Origin: an uncultured Oscillospiraceae bacterium
Lineage (GTDB): Bacteria > Bacillota > Clostridia > Oscillospirales > Oscillospiraceae
Assembly (NCBI GenBank): GCA_910584835.1
Contig: CAJUEG010000073.1
Span: forward strand, 1-13,029
Reading direction: 5' to 3'
DNA: 13,029 nt
A program made the position numbers and the translations under genes. The notes under the pieces are model-generated. The model did not search any database, had not been told where the DNA came from, and was given only the letters and a program-made list of their open reading frames with translations. This document shows positions 5,894 to 12,961 of the stretch, one piece after another; positions within the stretch are counted from its first letter, which is position 1; each line of letters starts with the position of its first letter.

Positions 5894-7273
5894 TCAGTCC
5901 TGCGGGCTGACTGCCTCCATTTGAATTTTCAGATTACCCAGGGCGGTGGCCTCGATGGGCAGGGCGACGACTTTTTTGCTCGTGGCTTCCTCCGTCAGGC
6001 GGTTGAGGAACCCGTTTTTCGCCCCGCCGCCCACAATGTACAGCCTTTCATAGGTTTTCCCGGTGTTCTCCTCCAGCTCCCGGATGGCGTCCCGGTAGCT
6101 CAGGGCCAGGGAGCGGCAGGCGCAGCGGAAGTAGTCGCCCACGGTCTCGGGTTTTACGTCCAGCGCAACCTCAAAGGCCCCTTTCATGCTGTCCGGGGCC
6201 AGGAAGCAGGGGGCGTTGGCGTCCACCGTGCCCTCGAAGGCGCTTCCCTCCGCCTCGGCCACGATCTCCGGGAAAGGTTTGCCGGGGCACAGCTCGTCCC
6301 GCAGGCGGTTCACCATCCACATACCCATGATGTTCTTCTGGTAGCGGTTGTAGCCCACGCCGCCCTCGTTGGACCAGTTGGCGGCCATGCTGGCGGCGTC
6401 CGTGAGGGGCTTGGGGGTCTTGACCCCCAGCAGGGACCAGGTGCCGGAGGAGATGTAGAGCTGGGGAGCCCCCGCAAGATCGAACGATCTTGTGGGGAGA
6501 GCCGGAGCGGCAGAGCGGCCGAGCCGGCCCGCGCTGCGGGTCGGGGAGACAGCGGCGTCTGCGACGGCGAGGATGCCCTCCACGGCGGAGGCGGTGTCGT
6601 GGGTGGCGCACAGCACGGCTTTGACGCCCCGGTATTCCCCCACAGCCGTCCCCGGCGGGCTCAGCCTGGGGAACAGATGGGCGGGCAGGCCCAGCCGCAC
6701 TGCCAATTCCAAATCGAACGCCCCGGTCCGGGCGTTCACCAGCCCCGTGGTGGTGGCGTTGGTGTACTCCTTGGCCCTTACCCCGGTGAGCTTCCACAGC
6801 AGGTACTCGGGCACCATGAGGAAGTCCGTCACCCCGTCCAGCCGCCCGGCCAGCCTGTCGGCGCAGAGCTGGTAGACGGTGTTGAAGGGCTGGAACTGGC
6901 ACCCGGTATGGGCGTACAGCTCCTCAAAGGGGACTTTATCGTGGACCGCCGGGATTACCGCCTCCGTCCTGCCGTCCCGGTAGGCGTGGCAGGGCCGGAC
7001 CTCCTCCTCCCCCCGGAGAAGCACATAGTCGCACCCCCAGGTGTCGATGGAAAAGCTGTCCAGCGCGCCGAACTCGTCCAGCGCCTTGCCGATGCCCGCC
7101 TTCACGTGGGAAAGCAGGGCGTCCATATCCCAGGTCAGGCGGCCGTCCCGCTCGGTTACCCCGTTGGGGAAGCGGTAGACCTCCTTTGTTTTGAGTTCAC
7201 CGTCCTCAAGCCAGCCCACAATGTGCCGCCCGGACGACGCGCCGATGTCCACCGCCAAAAACCGTCTCTCCAT
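5894..7273 (-). CDS. rhaB: Rhamnulokinase (FGGY family) with an in-frame insertion and short C-terminus
   Basis: A 459-residue FGGY sugar kinase that phosphorylates L-rhamnulose at O1 with ATP. RhaB features: VDIGASSGR (8-16, first phosphate loop), IDTWGCDYVLL (76-86), YTNATTTGLVN (170-180), THDTASAV with catalytic Asp226, ISSGTWSLLG (274-283), NIMGMWMVNR (314-323), and IVGGGAKN (413-420). Two oddities. Residues 241-269 are extra relative to E. coli RhaB, inserted between the Asp226 segment and SSGTWS; they are encoded by a hairpin-rich element (see 6467-6553). The protein also stops soon after EATALGNLKIQ, where homologues continue about 30-40 residues; no other frame downstream restores the tail. 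The start at 7273 follows a run of Gs serving as ribosome site. First gene of the operon, with its own promoter facing the AraC gene. The family call is secure; whether this copy is fully active is not. Confidence 0.9.
   Translation of the reverse strand: MERRFLAVDIGASSGRHIVGWLEDGELKTKEVYRFPNGVTERDGRLTWDMDALLSHVKAGIGKALDEFGALDSFSIDTWGCDYVLLRGEEEVRPCHAYRDGRTEAVIPAVHDKVPFEELYAHTGCQFQPFNTVYQLCADRLAGRLDGVTDFLMVPEYLLWKLTGVRAKEYTNATTTGLVNARTGAFDLELAVRLGLPAHLFPRLSPPGTAVGEYRGVKAVLCATHDTASAVEGILAVADAAVSPTRSAGRLGRSAAPALPTRSFDLAGAPQLYISSGTWSLLGVKTPKPLTDAASMAANWSNEGGVGYNRYQKNIMGMWMVNRLRDELCPGKPFPEIVAEAEGSAFEGTVDANAPCFLAPDSMKGAFEVALDVKPETVGDYFRCACRSLALSYRDAIRELEENTGKTYERLYIVGGGAKNGFLNRLTEEATSKKVVALPIEATALGNLKIQMEAVSPQD
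6467..6553. repeat. Palindromic element inserted in frame within rhaB
   Basis: About 87 bp encoding residues 241-269 of the kinase, which have no counterpart in E. coli RhaB. It contains hairpin 1: arms 6470-6482 and 6485-6497, 13 pairs with one G-T, two-base gap (CAAGATCG / CGATCTTG core plus CCCC/GGGG). It also contains hairpin 2: arms 6524-6532 and 6536-6544, 9 pairs with one wobble, 3-base loop. The linker holds two copies of GAGCCGG (6499, 6521). GGGGAG occurs at 6463, 6494 and 6543, and AGC at both edges; any of these could reflect a target duplication, but the exact ends are uncertain. It is free of stops in the rhaB frame and adds a low-complexity Ala/Arg/Ser/Gly/Pro peptide. It resembles in behaviour the protein-coding palindromic repeats of Rickettsia, though no relation is claimed. 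Confidence 0.6.
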
Positions 7274-7299
7274 AGCGTCCCCCCCTGTCCGTTTTCTCC

Positions 7300-7328
7300 A
7301 GTATATCCCTTTCCCTCAGCCGGGTAAA
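7300..7328 (-). promoter_or_regulatory. Promoter of the rhaB operon
   Basis: Minus strand: -35 TTTACC (7328-7323) and -10 TATACT (7305-7300) with 17 bases between. The -35 is weak (four of six), as expected for an activator-dependent promoter. Transcription would begin near 7293, about 20 bases before the kinase ATG. It faces the regulator promoter across about 50 bases. Confidence 0.6.
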
Positions 7329-7339
7329 GGTCCTGGCTT

Positions 7340-7349
7340 GAAAATTTTC
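7340..7349. promoter_or_regulatory. Palindrome GAAAATTTTC in the rhaB-araC gap, candidate operator
   Basis: A perfect 10-bp palindrome in an AT-rich island between the two divergent promoters, about 12 bases upstream of the rhaB -35. Its place suits binding by the adjacent AraC-type protein, although AraC proteins usually prefer direct repeats, so this is tentative. Confidence 0.25.
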
Positions 7350-7379
7350 GGACGTTATTTGCAGTCCCCGCCTGCGCTG

Positions 7380-7388
7380 TGCTATAAT
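7380..7388 (+). promoter_or_regulatory. Extended -10 promoter of the AraC-type regulator
   Basis: TGCTATAAT (7380-7388) is a perfect extended -10 element. A poor -35 (TTGCAG, 7359-7364) lies 18 bases upstream, which extended -10 promoters tolerate. Transcription would start near 7395, and AAAGGGG (7405-7411) precedes the ATG at 7419 by 7 bases. Confidence 0.6.
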
Positions 7389-7418
7389 GGGCGCATCATA
7401 AGCGAAAGGGGCTGGGCC

Positions 7419-8408
7419 ATGCGTCAGGAGCTGCTGGACTATCTGCGGAAAATCACCCCGGAGGAGCAGGCCATTCTGGATGGCGGGGACGGCATCCGCC
7501 AGGACCTGTACACCTTCTGCCGGGAGTTTGTGGTGGACAGCCGCAAGCTGCTGGAAAAGGGGCGGCTCATCGAGATCCGCCCCCACACCCGCTTTGCCCC
7601 CTTCCCCCGCCACCGGCACAATTACGTGGAGATGGTGTACCAGTGCGCCGGCTCCGCCGGCCACATCGTCTACCACGCCGGGCGGCGGCAGGCCGTCACC
7701 CTGCGCCGGGGGGACCTGCTCTTTCTCAACCAGAACGTGTCCCACGAAGTCCTCCCCACCCGGGAGGAGGACCTGGCGGTGAATTTCATCATCCTGCCCC
7801 AGTTCTTCTCCCGCCCCGTCTCCATGATTGAGCGGGAAAATGTGCTGCGGGACTTTCTGCTTGCCACCCTGTCCGGCGCGGCGGACGGCTCGGGCTGGCT
7901 CCACATCCGGGCGGAGGGGCTGGTGCCGGTGGAGAACCTGCTGGAGGGCATGATCTGGACTTTAATAGACCACCGGGGCGGTACCAACACCATCCTGGAG
8001 ACCAGCATGGGCCTTCTGTTCCTCAACCTGTCCATGTACGCCTCCGTCATCGGGCAGAGCGGTTCGGGCCAGAGCGAGCAGGCCCTGGTGTTCGCGGCGC
8101 TGAAATACATTGAGGACCGCTATCCCGACGGCACCCTCGCCCAGCTCTCCCGGGAGCTGGGGTGTCCGGAGTACGCCGTGAGCCGCCTGCTGAAAAAATA
8201 CACCGGCTCCAACTTCAAGGAGCTCTTGCAGCAGCGCAAGCTCCAGCAGGCCACCTATCTGCTGGCCCACACCCCCCTGCCCATCGAAACCATCCTGGCC
8301 TGCATCGGCTACGACAACAGCAGCTATTTTTACCGCCGCTTCCGCCTGCGCTACGGCTGCTCCCCCAAGGAATACCGGCTCCGGGAGGGGGCGGCCCTTC
8401 AGAACTGA
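7419..8408 (+). CDS. AraC-family transcriptional regulator, probable rhamnose/fucose-operon activator
   Basis: A 329-residue regulator. Residues about 55-112 form a cupin-like sensor (PRHRHNYVEMVY, then RRGDLLFLNQNVSHEVLP, a typical AraC arm and barrel). Residues about 225-322 form two helix-turn-helix motifs: TLAQLSRELGCPEYAVSRLLKKYTG (first HTH near 238-259), then IETILACIGYDNSSYFYRRFRLRYGCSPKEYR, the conserved second HTH and signature. The middle (about 130-220) may mediate dimerisation. Start ATG 7419 has AAAGGGG 7 bases upstream and lies after the promoter; the longer frame back to 7191 overlaps rhaB and is rejected. It is divergent from the rhaB operon with a 145-base shared control region, which makes it the likely sugar-responsive activator, in the role of RhaS/RhaR. 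The effector is unknown. A strong terminator follows. Confidence 0.9.
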   Translation: MRQELLDYLRKITPEEQAILDGGDGIRQDLYTFCREFVVDSRKLLEKGRLIEIRPHTRFAPFPRHRHNYVEMVYQCAGSAGHIVYHAGRRQAVTLRRGDLLFLNQNVSHEVLPTREEDLAVNFIILPQFFSRPVSMIERENVLRDFLLATLSGAADGSGWLHIRAEGLVPVENLLEGMIWTLIDHRGGTNTILETSMGLLFLNLSMYASVIGQSGSGQSEQALVFAALKYIEDRYPDGTLAQLSRELGCPEYAVSRLLKKYTGSNFKELLQQRKLQQATYLLAHTPLPIETILACIGYDNSSYFYRRFRLRYGCSPKEYRLREGAALQN

Positions 8409-8504
8409 CGGAAAAATCCGAGGCCGCGCCAGCCGCCGAAGCGGGCGGACGCGGAACAAAGATTTTCGATGTGGCATCGCCGCCGCTCCTTCGGGCGTAC
8501 AGAC

Positions 8505-8541
8505 AAAGCGGCCCCTGCCGACGGCAGGGGCCGCTTTTCTT
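8505..8541 (+). terminator. Strong intrinsic terminator after the AraC-type gene
   Basis: Arms 8505-8519 and 8523-8537 form a perfect 15-bp stem (core GCGGCCCCTGCC) with a GAC loop. On the plus strand it runs into TTTTCTTCT. On the minus strand it is preceded by AAAA and ends in TTT, so it may also stop the signalling operon coming from the right. Confidence 0.9.
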
Positions 8542-8564
8542 CTGGTTTGATCTTAGGAACCTTT

Positions 8565-8578
8565 GGACAAGTGTGTCC
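8565..8578. other. Small hairpin in the gap after the signalling operon
   Basis: GGACA (8565-8569) and TGTCC (8574-8578) pair around a 4-base loop. The gap 8409-8639 otherwise contains the terminator and no convincing gene; no function is evident for this short stem. Confidence 0.2.
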
Positions 8579-8639
8579 GCGGTTTTTGCGGGTTTATTCA
8601 GAGGCTCCTTTATGCCGCGCCGCCCTTGACGCGCGGGCG

Positions 8640-9002
8640 TCACAGCAGCGCCTGGCCGAACACCCGCACCAGCTGCTCCTGGTGGAAGGGCTTTTCCACA
8701 AAGCCCTTGGTGCCGATGGCCTTGGCCCGCTCGAAGGTGTCGCCGTAGGCCAGGGAGGAGATCATCACGATCCTGGCGTCCGGATTGTTCTTCAGGATGA
8801 TCTCCGCCGCGTCCAGCCCGTCCATCCCCCGCATGATGATGTCCATGGTCACAAGGTCGGGCTTCACCACGCCGTACTGCTCAATGGCCTCCTCCCCGCT
8901 GCGGCAGTACGCCGCCACCTCGTACTCCGTGCCCTTCAGAACGTCCTCCAGCTGGACCCTGACCAGCCGGGAGTCGTCCACCACCATAACCCGCTTGCTC
9001 AT
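8640..9002 (-). CDS. Single-domain response regulator (CheY-like)
   Basis: A 120-residue stand-alone receiver domain. It has the acidic pair Asp9/Asp10 (VVDDS), phospho-acceptor Asp54 (TMDIIMRGMDG), Ser82 (MISS) at the switch position, and Lys104 (FVEKPF). No output domain follows, so it acts by protein contact or as a relay or sink for phosphate. It is the last gene of the kinase operon; its ATG overlaps the CheX-like stop by 4 bp (8999-9002). With a CheX-type phosphatase as the immediate neighbour, dephosphorylation of this receiver (or of the other one) is the natural guess. Chemotaxis CheY is an alternative, but no che or flagellar genes are visible nearby. Confidence 0.9.
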   Translation of the reverse strand: MSKRVMVVDDSRLVRVQLEDVLKGTEYEVAAYCRSGEEAIEQYGVVKPDLVTMDIIMRGMDGLDAAEIILKNNPDARIVMISSLAYGDTFERAKAIGTKGFVEKPFHQEQLVRVFGQALL

Positions 9003-9493
9003 TGGATTTCCTCCCTCCCGGCGGCGCCGCTCCCCTGGGAGCAGGCCACATGGTGAATCAGCTGCGCGCCCTTGCTGTGCTCGTCGGAATAGGTGAGCAC
9101 AAACTGCGCCTCCTGTCCCTCCGGCTCATAGCGCCCATGGTAAAACACGGGCTGGCCGAAATGGGCGGATACCTGCGTGGCCTGGAACATGGCCCCCGCC
9201 ACCTTGCCGCACAGTACATTGAGGTACTCCTTGCTGAACTCCTCCAGGTCCTCCGGCGTCACCGTCTCCTCATGGAAGGAGTTGCCCGCCATGCGGGCCA
9301 GCAGGCTGGTGTCGGCGCACAGGGTAAGGCTGGTGGAAAAGCCCTTGTCAAAGGTGATGTGCACCGTGCACAGGTCCTCCCCCAGCGGCTGGTCCCCCTG
9401 GTGCAGGCGCACCCCGGCCGTCCGCTCCGTCACGTCCTGGAGGGCCTGATCCAGAATCTCCTCCAGCCTCTCTCTGGTCATCGCGGTATTCAT
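8999..9493 (-). CDS. CheX-like phosphatase domain protein
   Basis: A 164-residue protein that fits the CheC/CheX/FliY superfamily of receiver phosphatases. Around residues 82-103 it reads DLEEFSKEYLNVLCGKVAGAMF, with the E-x-x-N active motif (Glu89, Asn92) followed by G-x-x-x-G, as in CheX. The acidic residue and the amide attack the phospho-aspartate of CheY-like proteins. A following hydrophobic strand (QFVLTYS, 130-136) fits the fold. The last 15 residues are polar and probably disordered. ATG 9493 overlaps the preceding stop by 4 bp; GGAGGGGG lies about 10 bases upstream. It sits between two single-domain receivers, its likely substrates. Sequence similarity is judged by motif only, so the assignment is good but not certain. 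Confidence 0.75.
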   Translation of the reverse strand: MNTAMTRERLEEILDQALQDVTERTAGVRLHQGDQPLGEDLCTVHITFDKGFSTSLTLCADTSLLARMAGNSFHEETVTPEDLEEFSKEYLNVLCGKVAGAMFQATQVSAHFGQPVFYHGRYEPEGQEAQFVLTYSDEHSKGAQLIHHVACSQGSGAAGREEIQ

Positions 9494-9936
9494 TCTTCGG
9501 CGCCCCCTCCGCTCTGCTGCGGCTGCGCGCAGTTCTGCTCTTCGCCCTCCAGTACCCGCCGGATGCGGTTGAGCAGGTCGTCGGGGGCGAACGGCTTCAG
9601 AATATAGTCGCTGATCCCCAGGGTGATGCCCTCCAGCACAGAGTCCTTGTCCTCCATGGCGGTGAGCATGATCACCGGGATGTCCGCCCGGTCCTTCATG
9701 TCGCGGATATCCCGCAGCGTGTCAAAGCCGTTTTTCGGCGTCATCCGAATGTCCAGGAGGATCAGGTCCGGCTTCACCCGCTCCAGATACCGCAGGGCCC
9801 GCACCCCGGAATTCACCGTAATCACTTCATAATATTTTTCCAGGGTATCCGTTATCCGCAGCAAAATGGTGGCCGCGTCATCCACCGCCAGAATGCGTTT
9901 TCTGCCGGCCTTTGCGCTGGTTTGGATCATGTTCAC
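9490..9936 (-). CDS. Single-domain response regulator
   Basis: A 148-residue receiver protein with no output domain. Key residues are Asp19/Asp20 (LAVDD), acceptor Asp62 (LILLDIRMTPKNG), Thr92 (MLTAM) and Lys114 (ILKPF). The C-terminal tail after residue 130 is Gln/Gly/Glu-rich and likely unstructured. I chose GTG 9936 because its 4-bp GTGA overlap with the kinase stop repeats the junction pattern of the rest of the operon, with GGAGG 4 bases upstream. ATG 9930, two codons in, has the same GGAGG 10 bases upstream and is an equally good candidate. It follows the hybrid kinase directly, so it is the likely acceptor from the kinase Hpt domain. Confidence 0.9.
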   Translation of the reverse strand: MNMIQTSAKAGRKRILAVDDAATILLRITDTLEKYYEVITVNSGVRALRYLERVKPDLILLDIRMTPKNGFDTLRDIRDMKDRADIPVIMLTAMEDKDSVLEGITLGISDYILKPFAPDDLLNRIRRVLEGEEQNCAQPQQSGGGAEE

Positions 9937-12788
9937 CCGTCCTCCTTTTCAAGCCTGCCCAGAAGCTCGCCCAGAAGCGCTTCGGCATTGTCGTCCTCAT
10001 ACAGCTTCAGCTGTCCTTGAATTTCCCTCAGGCTGTCCTCCACGTCCCGTGGCAGCGCGCAGCGCAGCATGGCCTCCACCATTCCGGCGCACTCCCTCGA
10101 CCGGAAATCCTGGAGCTCGTTCAGGGCCGCCCCCACCTGCTCCCTCAGCTCCTGCGGGGACACAGGGAGCTTCTCCCCCTGGGCATCGCTCTGCCGCCGC
10201 CCATCCAGGAACTGCCCGATCTGGTCCAGCAGCGCCTCGTGGGCCTCCATCAGCCGGGGGAACTGCTGGACGATAAACGCCGTGTCGCCCTGGGCTGCGG
10301 CGTTCTCCTGGGCCCTGGCCAGGCCGGACACCTCCATGGCCCCGATGTTGGCCGCCGCGCTCTTGAGCCCGTGCACCTCCGTGCGGTAGCGGGGGAGGTC
10401 GGAGAGGCCGGAATCCACCAGCTCCCGCAAAAGGCCCGTCTTGCGCCGGCCGTCCATGTAATACAGCTCCAGCAGCTCGGCGAAGCCCGCCTCGTCGCCG
10501 GTAAAATAGCGCATGGCGGTTTCCATGTCGATCCCCTTGATGGGAAAGGCCGCCGGGTCCAGGGCGGGGAGGCCGGCCTCCCCGCCGTCCCCGGCCTGCC
10601 GCCGATCCTCCGGCACCCAGCGGGCCAGCAGCTGGCCCAGCTCCCGCCGGTCCAGGGGCTTGGCGATGAAGTCCTGGAAGCCGCAGTCCAGGAACTTCTC
10701 CCGCATCCCCTCCATGGCGTTGGCGGTGAGGGCGATCATGGCGGGCGCCGTCCCGTTCTCGCCGCACTGCCGCCGGATAATCGCCGCGGCCTCGATGCCG
10801 TCCATCATGGGCATCATGTGGTCCATGAAAATGATGTCATAGCGGTTTTGCCGCACCAGCTCAATGGCCTCCGGCCCGCTCCCCGCCTCGTCCAGGTCGA
10901 AGGCATAGCTCTTCAAAAAGCCTCGGGCCACCTTGCGGTTGATCACGTTGTCGTCCACCACCAGCACCTTTACGCCGGGCGCGGTAAACGCCTCCACCTG
11001 CTCCAGCTCCGACCGGGAGACCTCCGGCACCTCCGCGATGGTGCGCCGGTCCACGATCTTCTGGGGGATGGTGATGGTGACCACCGTGCCCTCCCCGTAG
11101 ACGCTCTCCACATTGATGGTGCCCCCCATCAGCTCCACCAGATGCTTGACGATGGCCAGCCCCAGCCCGGTGCCCTCCACGCTTCGGTTGCGTTTGGAGT
11201 CCACCTGGCGGAAGTCCTCGAATATCTTCTCCAGGTCCTCCTCCCGGATGCCGCAGCCGGTATCCTCCACCCGGAATGTAATCAGCTCTTCATCTTCGCC
11301 GGGTCCCGGTTCTCCCGTAACGCTGGCGCGCACATAGCCCTCTTTGGTAAACTTGATGGCGTTGTTGATGATGTTGATCAGGATCTGCTTGATCCGCCCC
11401 TCATCTCCGTTGTAGCGGCAGGGGAGGGTGTCGTCGCACTCATACTTCATAATGAGCCCGCGCTTGGAGGCGGCCATATCCATCATACCCACCACCTCGC
11501 CCACCACGGTTTTGAGGTGGTAGTCGGTATACACCAGCTCCATCCTGCCCGCCTCCACCTTGGACAGGTCCAAAATGTCGTTGATGATGGCCAGCAGGTT
11601 CTTGGCCGCAGACTGCACGTCCTTGGCGTGGGCGTAGATGGAGGAATCCCGGCACTCCTCCATGATGATGTCGTTCAGGCCGATAATGGCGTTCATGGGC
11701 GTGCGGATCTCGTGGGACATATTGGCCAAAAACTCGCTCTTGGCGATGTTGGCCTTCTCCGCCTGCTGCCGCACCCGCTTGATCTCGTTGATATAGGCTT
11801 TGATGTCGGTCATGTCCAGGACCAATATGACGCAGCCCTGCTTCTGGCCGTTTTCATCCACGATCAGCTTGCTGTGGCACTCGTAGTTCTGCCCGTTGAT
11901 GGAAAAGCTCCAGGGGATGTTCTCGTTGAGCATCTCCTCCCGGAAGTCCTCCACCACCCGGATATTCTCCCCCAGCTTATGTTCGGGCAGGCTGGCGAAG
12001 ATGTGGGCGGCGGCCCGGTTGTAGCTGACCAGCCTGTCGTGGTCGTCCAGGGCGATCACGCCGTCCCCCAGGCTCTCCAGCACCTTTTCCGCCGCCAGGT
12101 GCCGGAAATCGTAATTCCGGCGGCTCCACACCACGATGACCACCATGGACATGGCGATGGCCAGGGTCACCGGCGTCAGGTCAAACACATTGGCCAGCTT
12201 AAACACATAGGCCACCAGCACAATAACCGGCAGGGTGGAGATAACCAGGATGGTCTGGTACTGGCGGTTGACCTCCCGGTCCGAGCGCAGCCGGATGGCC
12301 CGCACCAGGGTGAAAATGCAAAGCGCATAGGGGATGATGATGCGGGTGAACATGAACAACACGTACAAAGGTCCGTAGGAGATGCTGACATAGTGGAAGC
12401 CGTCCGCGGTGGACAGCCACTCAAATTCCCGGTAGAACAGGCCGTTCCAGTTGAAAAACACCGTGGGCAGCACCAGGAAATTAATGACCCCAAGGGCGCG
12501 CAGCAGTTTTTTGGGCGGGGCGGCGTAGCAGTAGGTGTAGATGAACCAGCAGTAGCACAGCGGCACAAAGGCGGAGCCCACGTTTTCCACCGTCACCGCC
12601 GTCACGGCGGCCTCCAAGGCGGGGGCGGTCAGCTCCAGCAAATAGCCCACGTTCTGCACCAGTGAGCCGCACATGATGAAGATCAGCAGCTTCTGCTCCC
12701 GGGCTCCGTCCCCGTTCAGCAGGAGGATCAGGGCCACAAAGGTAAGACATATGCCCAGGCACTCCATCAGTATGACAACGTTTACCAT
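9933..12788 (-). CDS. 7TM-PAS hybrid histidine kinase with receiver and Hpt domains
   Basis: A 951-residue membrane sensor kinase. Residues 1-222 hold seven hydrophobic segments (about 4-24, 33-53, 66-88, 95-113, 137-163, 178-197, 203-222), matching the 7TM sensor module found at the N-terminus of some histidine kinases. A PAS domain follows (about 232-330). Then the dimerisation/phosphoacceptor helix with His359 (NMSHEIRTPMNAIIG), and the ATPase domain with N box Asn475/476, G1 DTGCG (509-513) and G2 GTGLG (539-543). A receiver has Asp612/Asp613, acceptor Asp656 and Lys710. An Hpt domain carries His806 (VHGLKSAAANIGA). About 85 further residues form a helical tail. All catalytic residues are present, so the full His-Asp-His relay looks intact. 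The ligand is unknown. It is the first gene of a four-gene operon behind a clear promoter. Confidence 0.93.
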   Translation of the reverse strand: MVNVVILMECLGICLTFVALILLLNGDGAREQKLLIFIMCGSLVQNVGYLLELTAPALEAAVTAVTVENVGSAFVPLCYCWFIYTYCYAAPPKKLLRALGVINFLVLPTVFFNWNGLFYREFEWLSTADGFHYVSISYGPLYVLFMFTRIIIPYALCIFTLVRAIRLRSDREVNRQYQTILVISTLPVIVLVAYVFKLANVFDLTPVTLAIAMSMVVIVVWSRRNYDFRHLAAEKVLESLGDGVIALDDHDRLVSYNRAAAHIFASLPEHKLGENIRVVEDFREEMLNENIPWSFSINGQNYECHSKLIVDENGQKQGCVILVLDMTDIKAYINEIKRVRQQAEKANIAKSEFLANMSHEIRTPMNAIIGLNDIIMEECRDSSIYAHAKDVQSAAKNLLAIINDILDLSKVEAGRMELVYTDYHLKTVVGEVVGMMDMAASKRGLIMKYECDDTLPCRYNGDEGRIKQILINIINNAIKFTKEGYVRASVTGEPGPGEDEELITFRVEDTGCGIREEDLEKIFEDFRQVDSKRNRSVEGTGLGLAIVKHLVELMGGTINVESVYGEGTVVTITIPQKIVDRRTIAEVPEVSRSELEQVEAFTAPGVKVLVVDDNVINRKVARGFLKSYAFDLDEAGSGPEAIELVRQNRYDIIFMDHMMPMMDGIEAAAIIRRQCGENGTAPAMIALTANAMEGMREKFLDCGFQDFIAKPLDRRELGQLLARWVPEDRRQAGDGGEAGLPALDPAAFPIKGIDMETAMRYFTGDEAGFAELLELYYMDGRRKTGLLRELVDSGLSDLPRYRTEVHGLKSAAANIGAMEVSGLARAQENAAAQGDTAFIVQQFPRLMEAHEALLDQIGQFLDGRRQSDAQGEKLPVSPQELREQVGAALNELQDFRSRECAGMVEAMLRCALPRDVEDSLREIQGQLKLYEDDNAEALLGELLGRLEKEDG

Positions 12789-12855
12789 CCCTCTTCCCCC
12801 ACCTGTCTCCTCTGCTCATGCCGGAATCTGCCCACAACAGTTTTTACCGTCAATA

Positions 12856-12884
12856 ACAATAGTACATTTTTGCCCCAATGTCAA
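12856..12884 (-). promoter_or_regulatory. Promoter of the signalling operon
   Basis: Minus strand: perfect -35 TTGACA (12884-12879), 17 bases, -10 TATTGT (12861-12856). Transcription would start near 12849, giving a leader of about 60 bases before ATG 12788. The strong -35 suggests constitutive expression; no obvious operator is seen. Confidence 0.75.
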
Positions 12885-12943
12885 GGAGTATCACCTCCCC
12901 GCGCCCCGGCCCCGCCCGGCGCATCTGCTTGGGGGAAAAGAAA

Positions 12944-12961
12944 CGCCGTCTGGGCGCGGCG
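12944..12961 (-). terminator. Possible terminator of a gene beyond the right edge
   Basis: CGCCG (12944-12948) and CGGCG (12957-12961) form a 5-bp stem with an 8-base loop. On the minus strand it is followed by TTTCTTTT. It would end a leftward gene entering from beyond 13029. The stem is short, so the call is tentative. The rest of 12885-13029 is GC-rich with a GAAA-looped hairpin near 12984-13001 and no supported gene. Confidence 0.35.

Noticed and set aside
8409..8504. Possible small RNA or peptide gene between the AraC-type stop and its terminator
   Set aside because: No promoter, ribosome site or plausible small frame was found; it reads as a 3' untranslated region.
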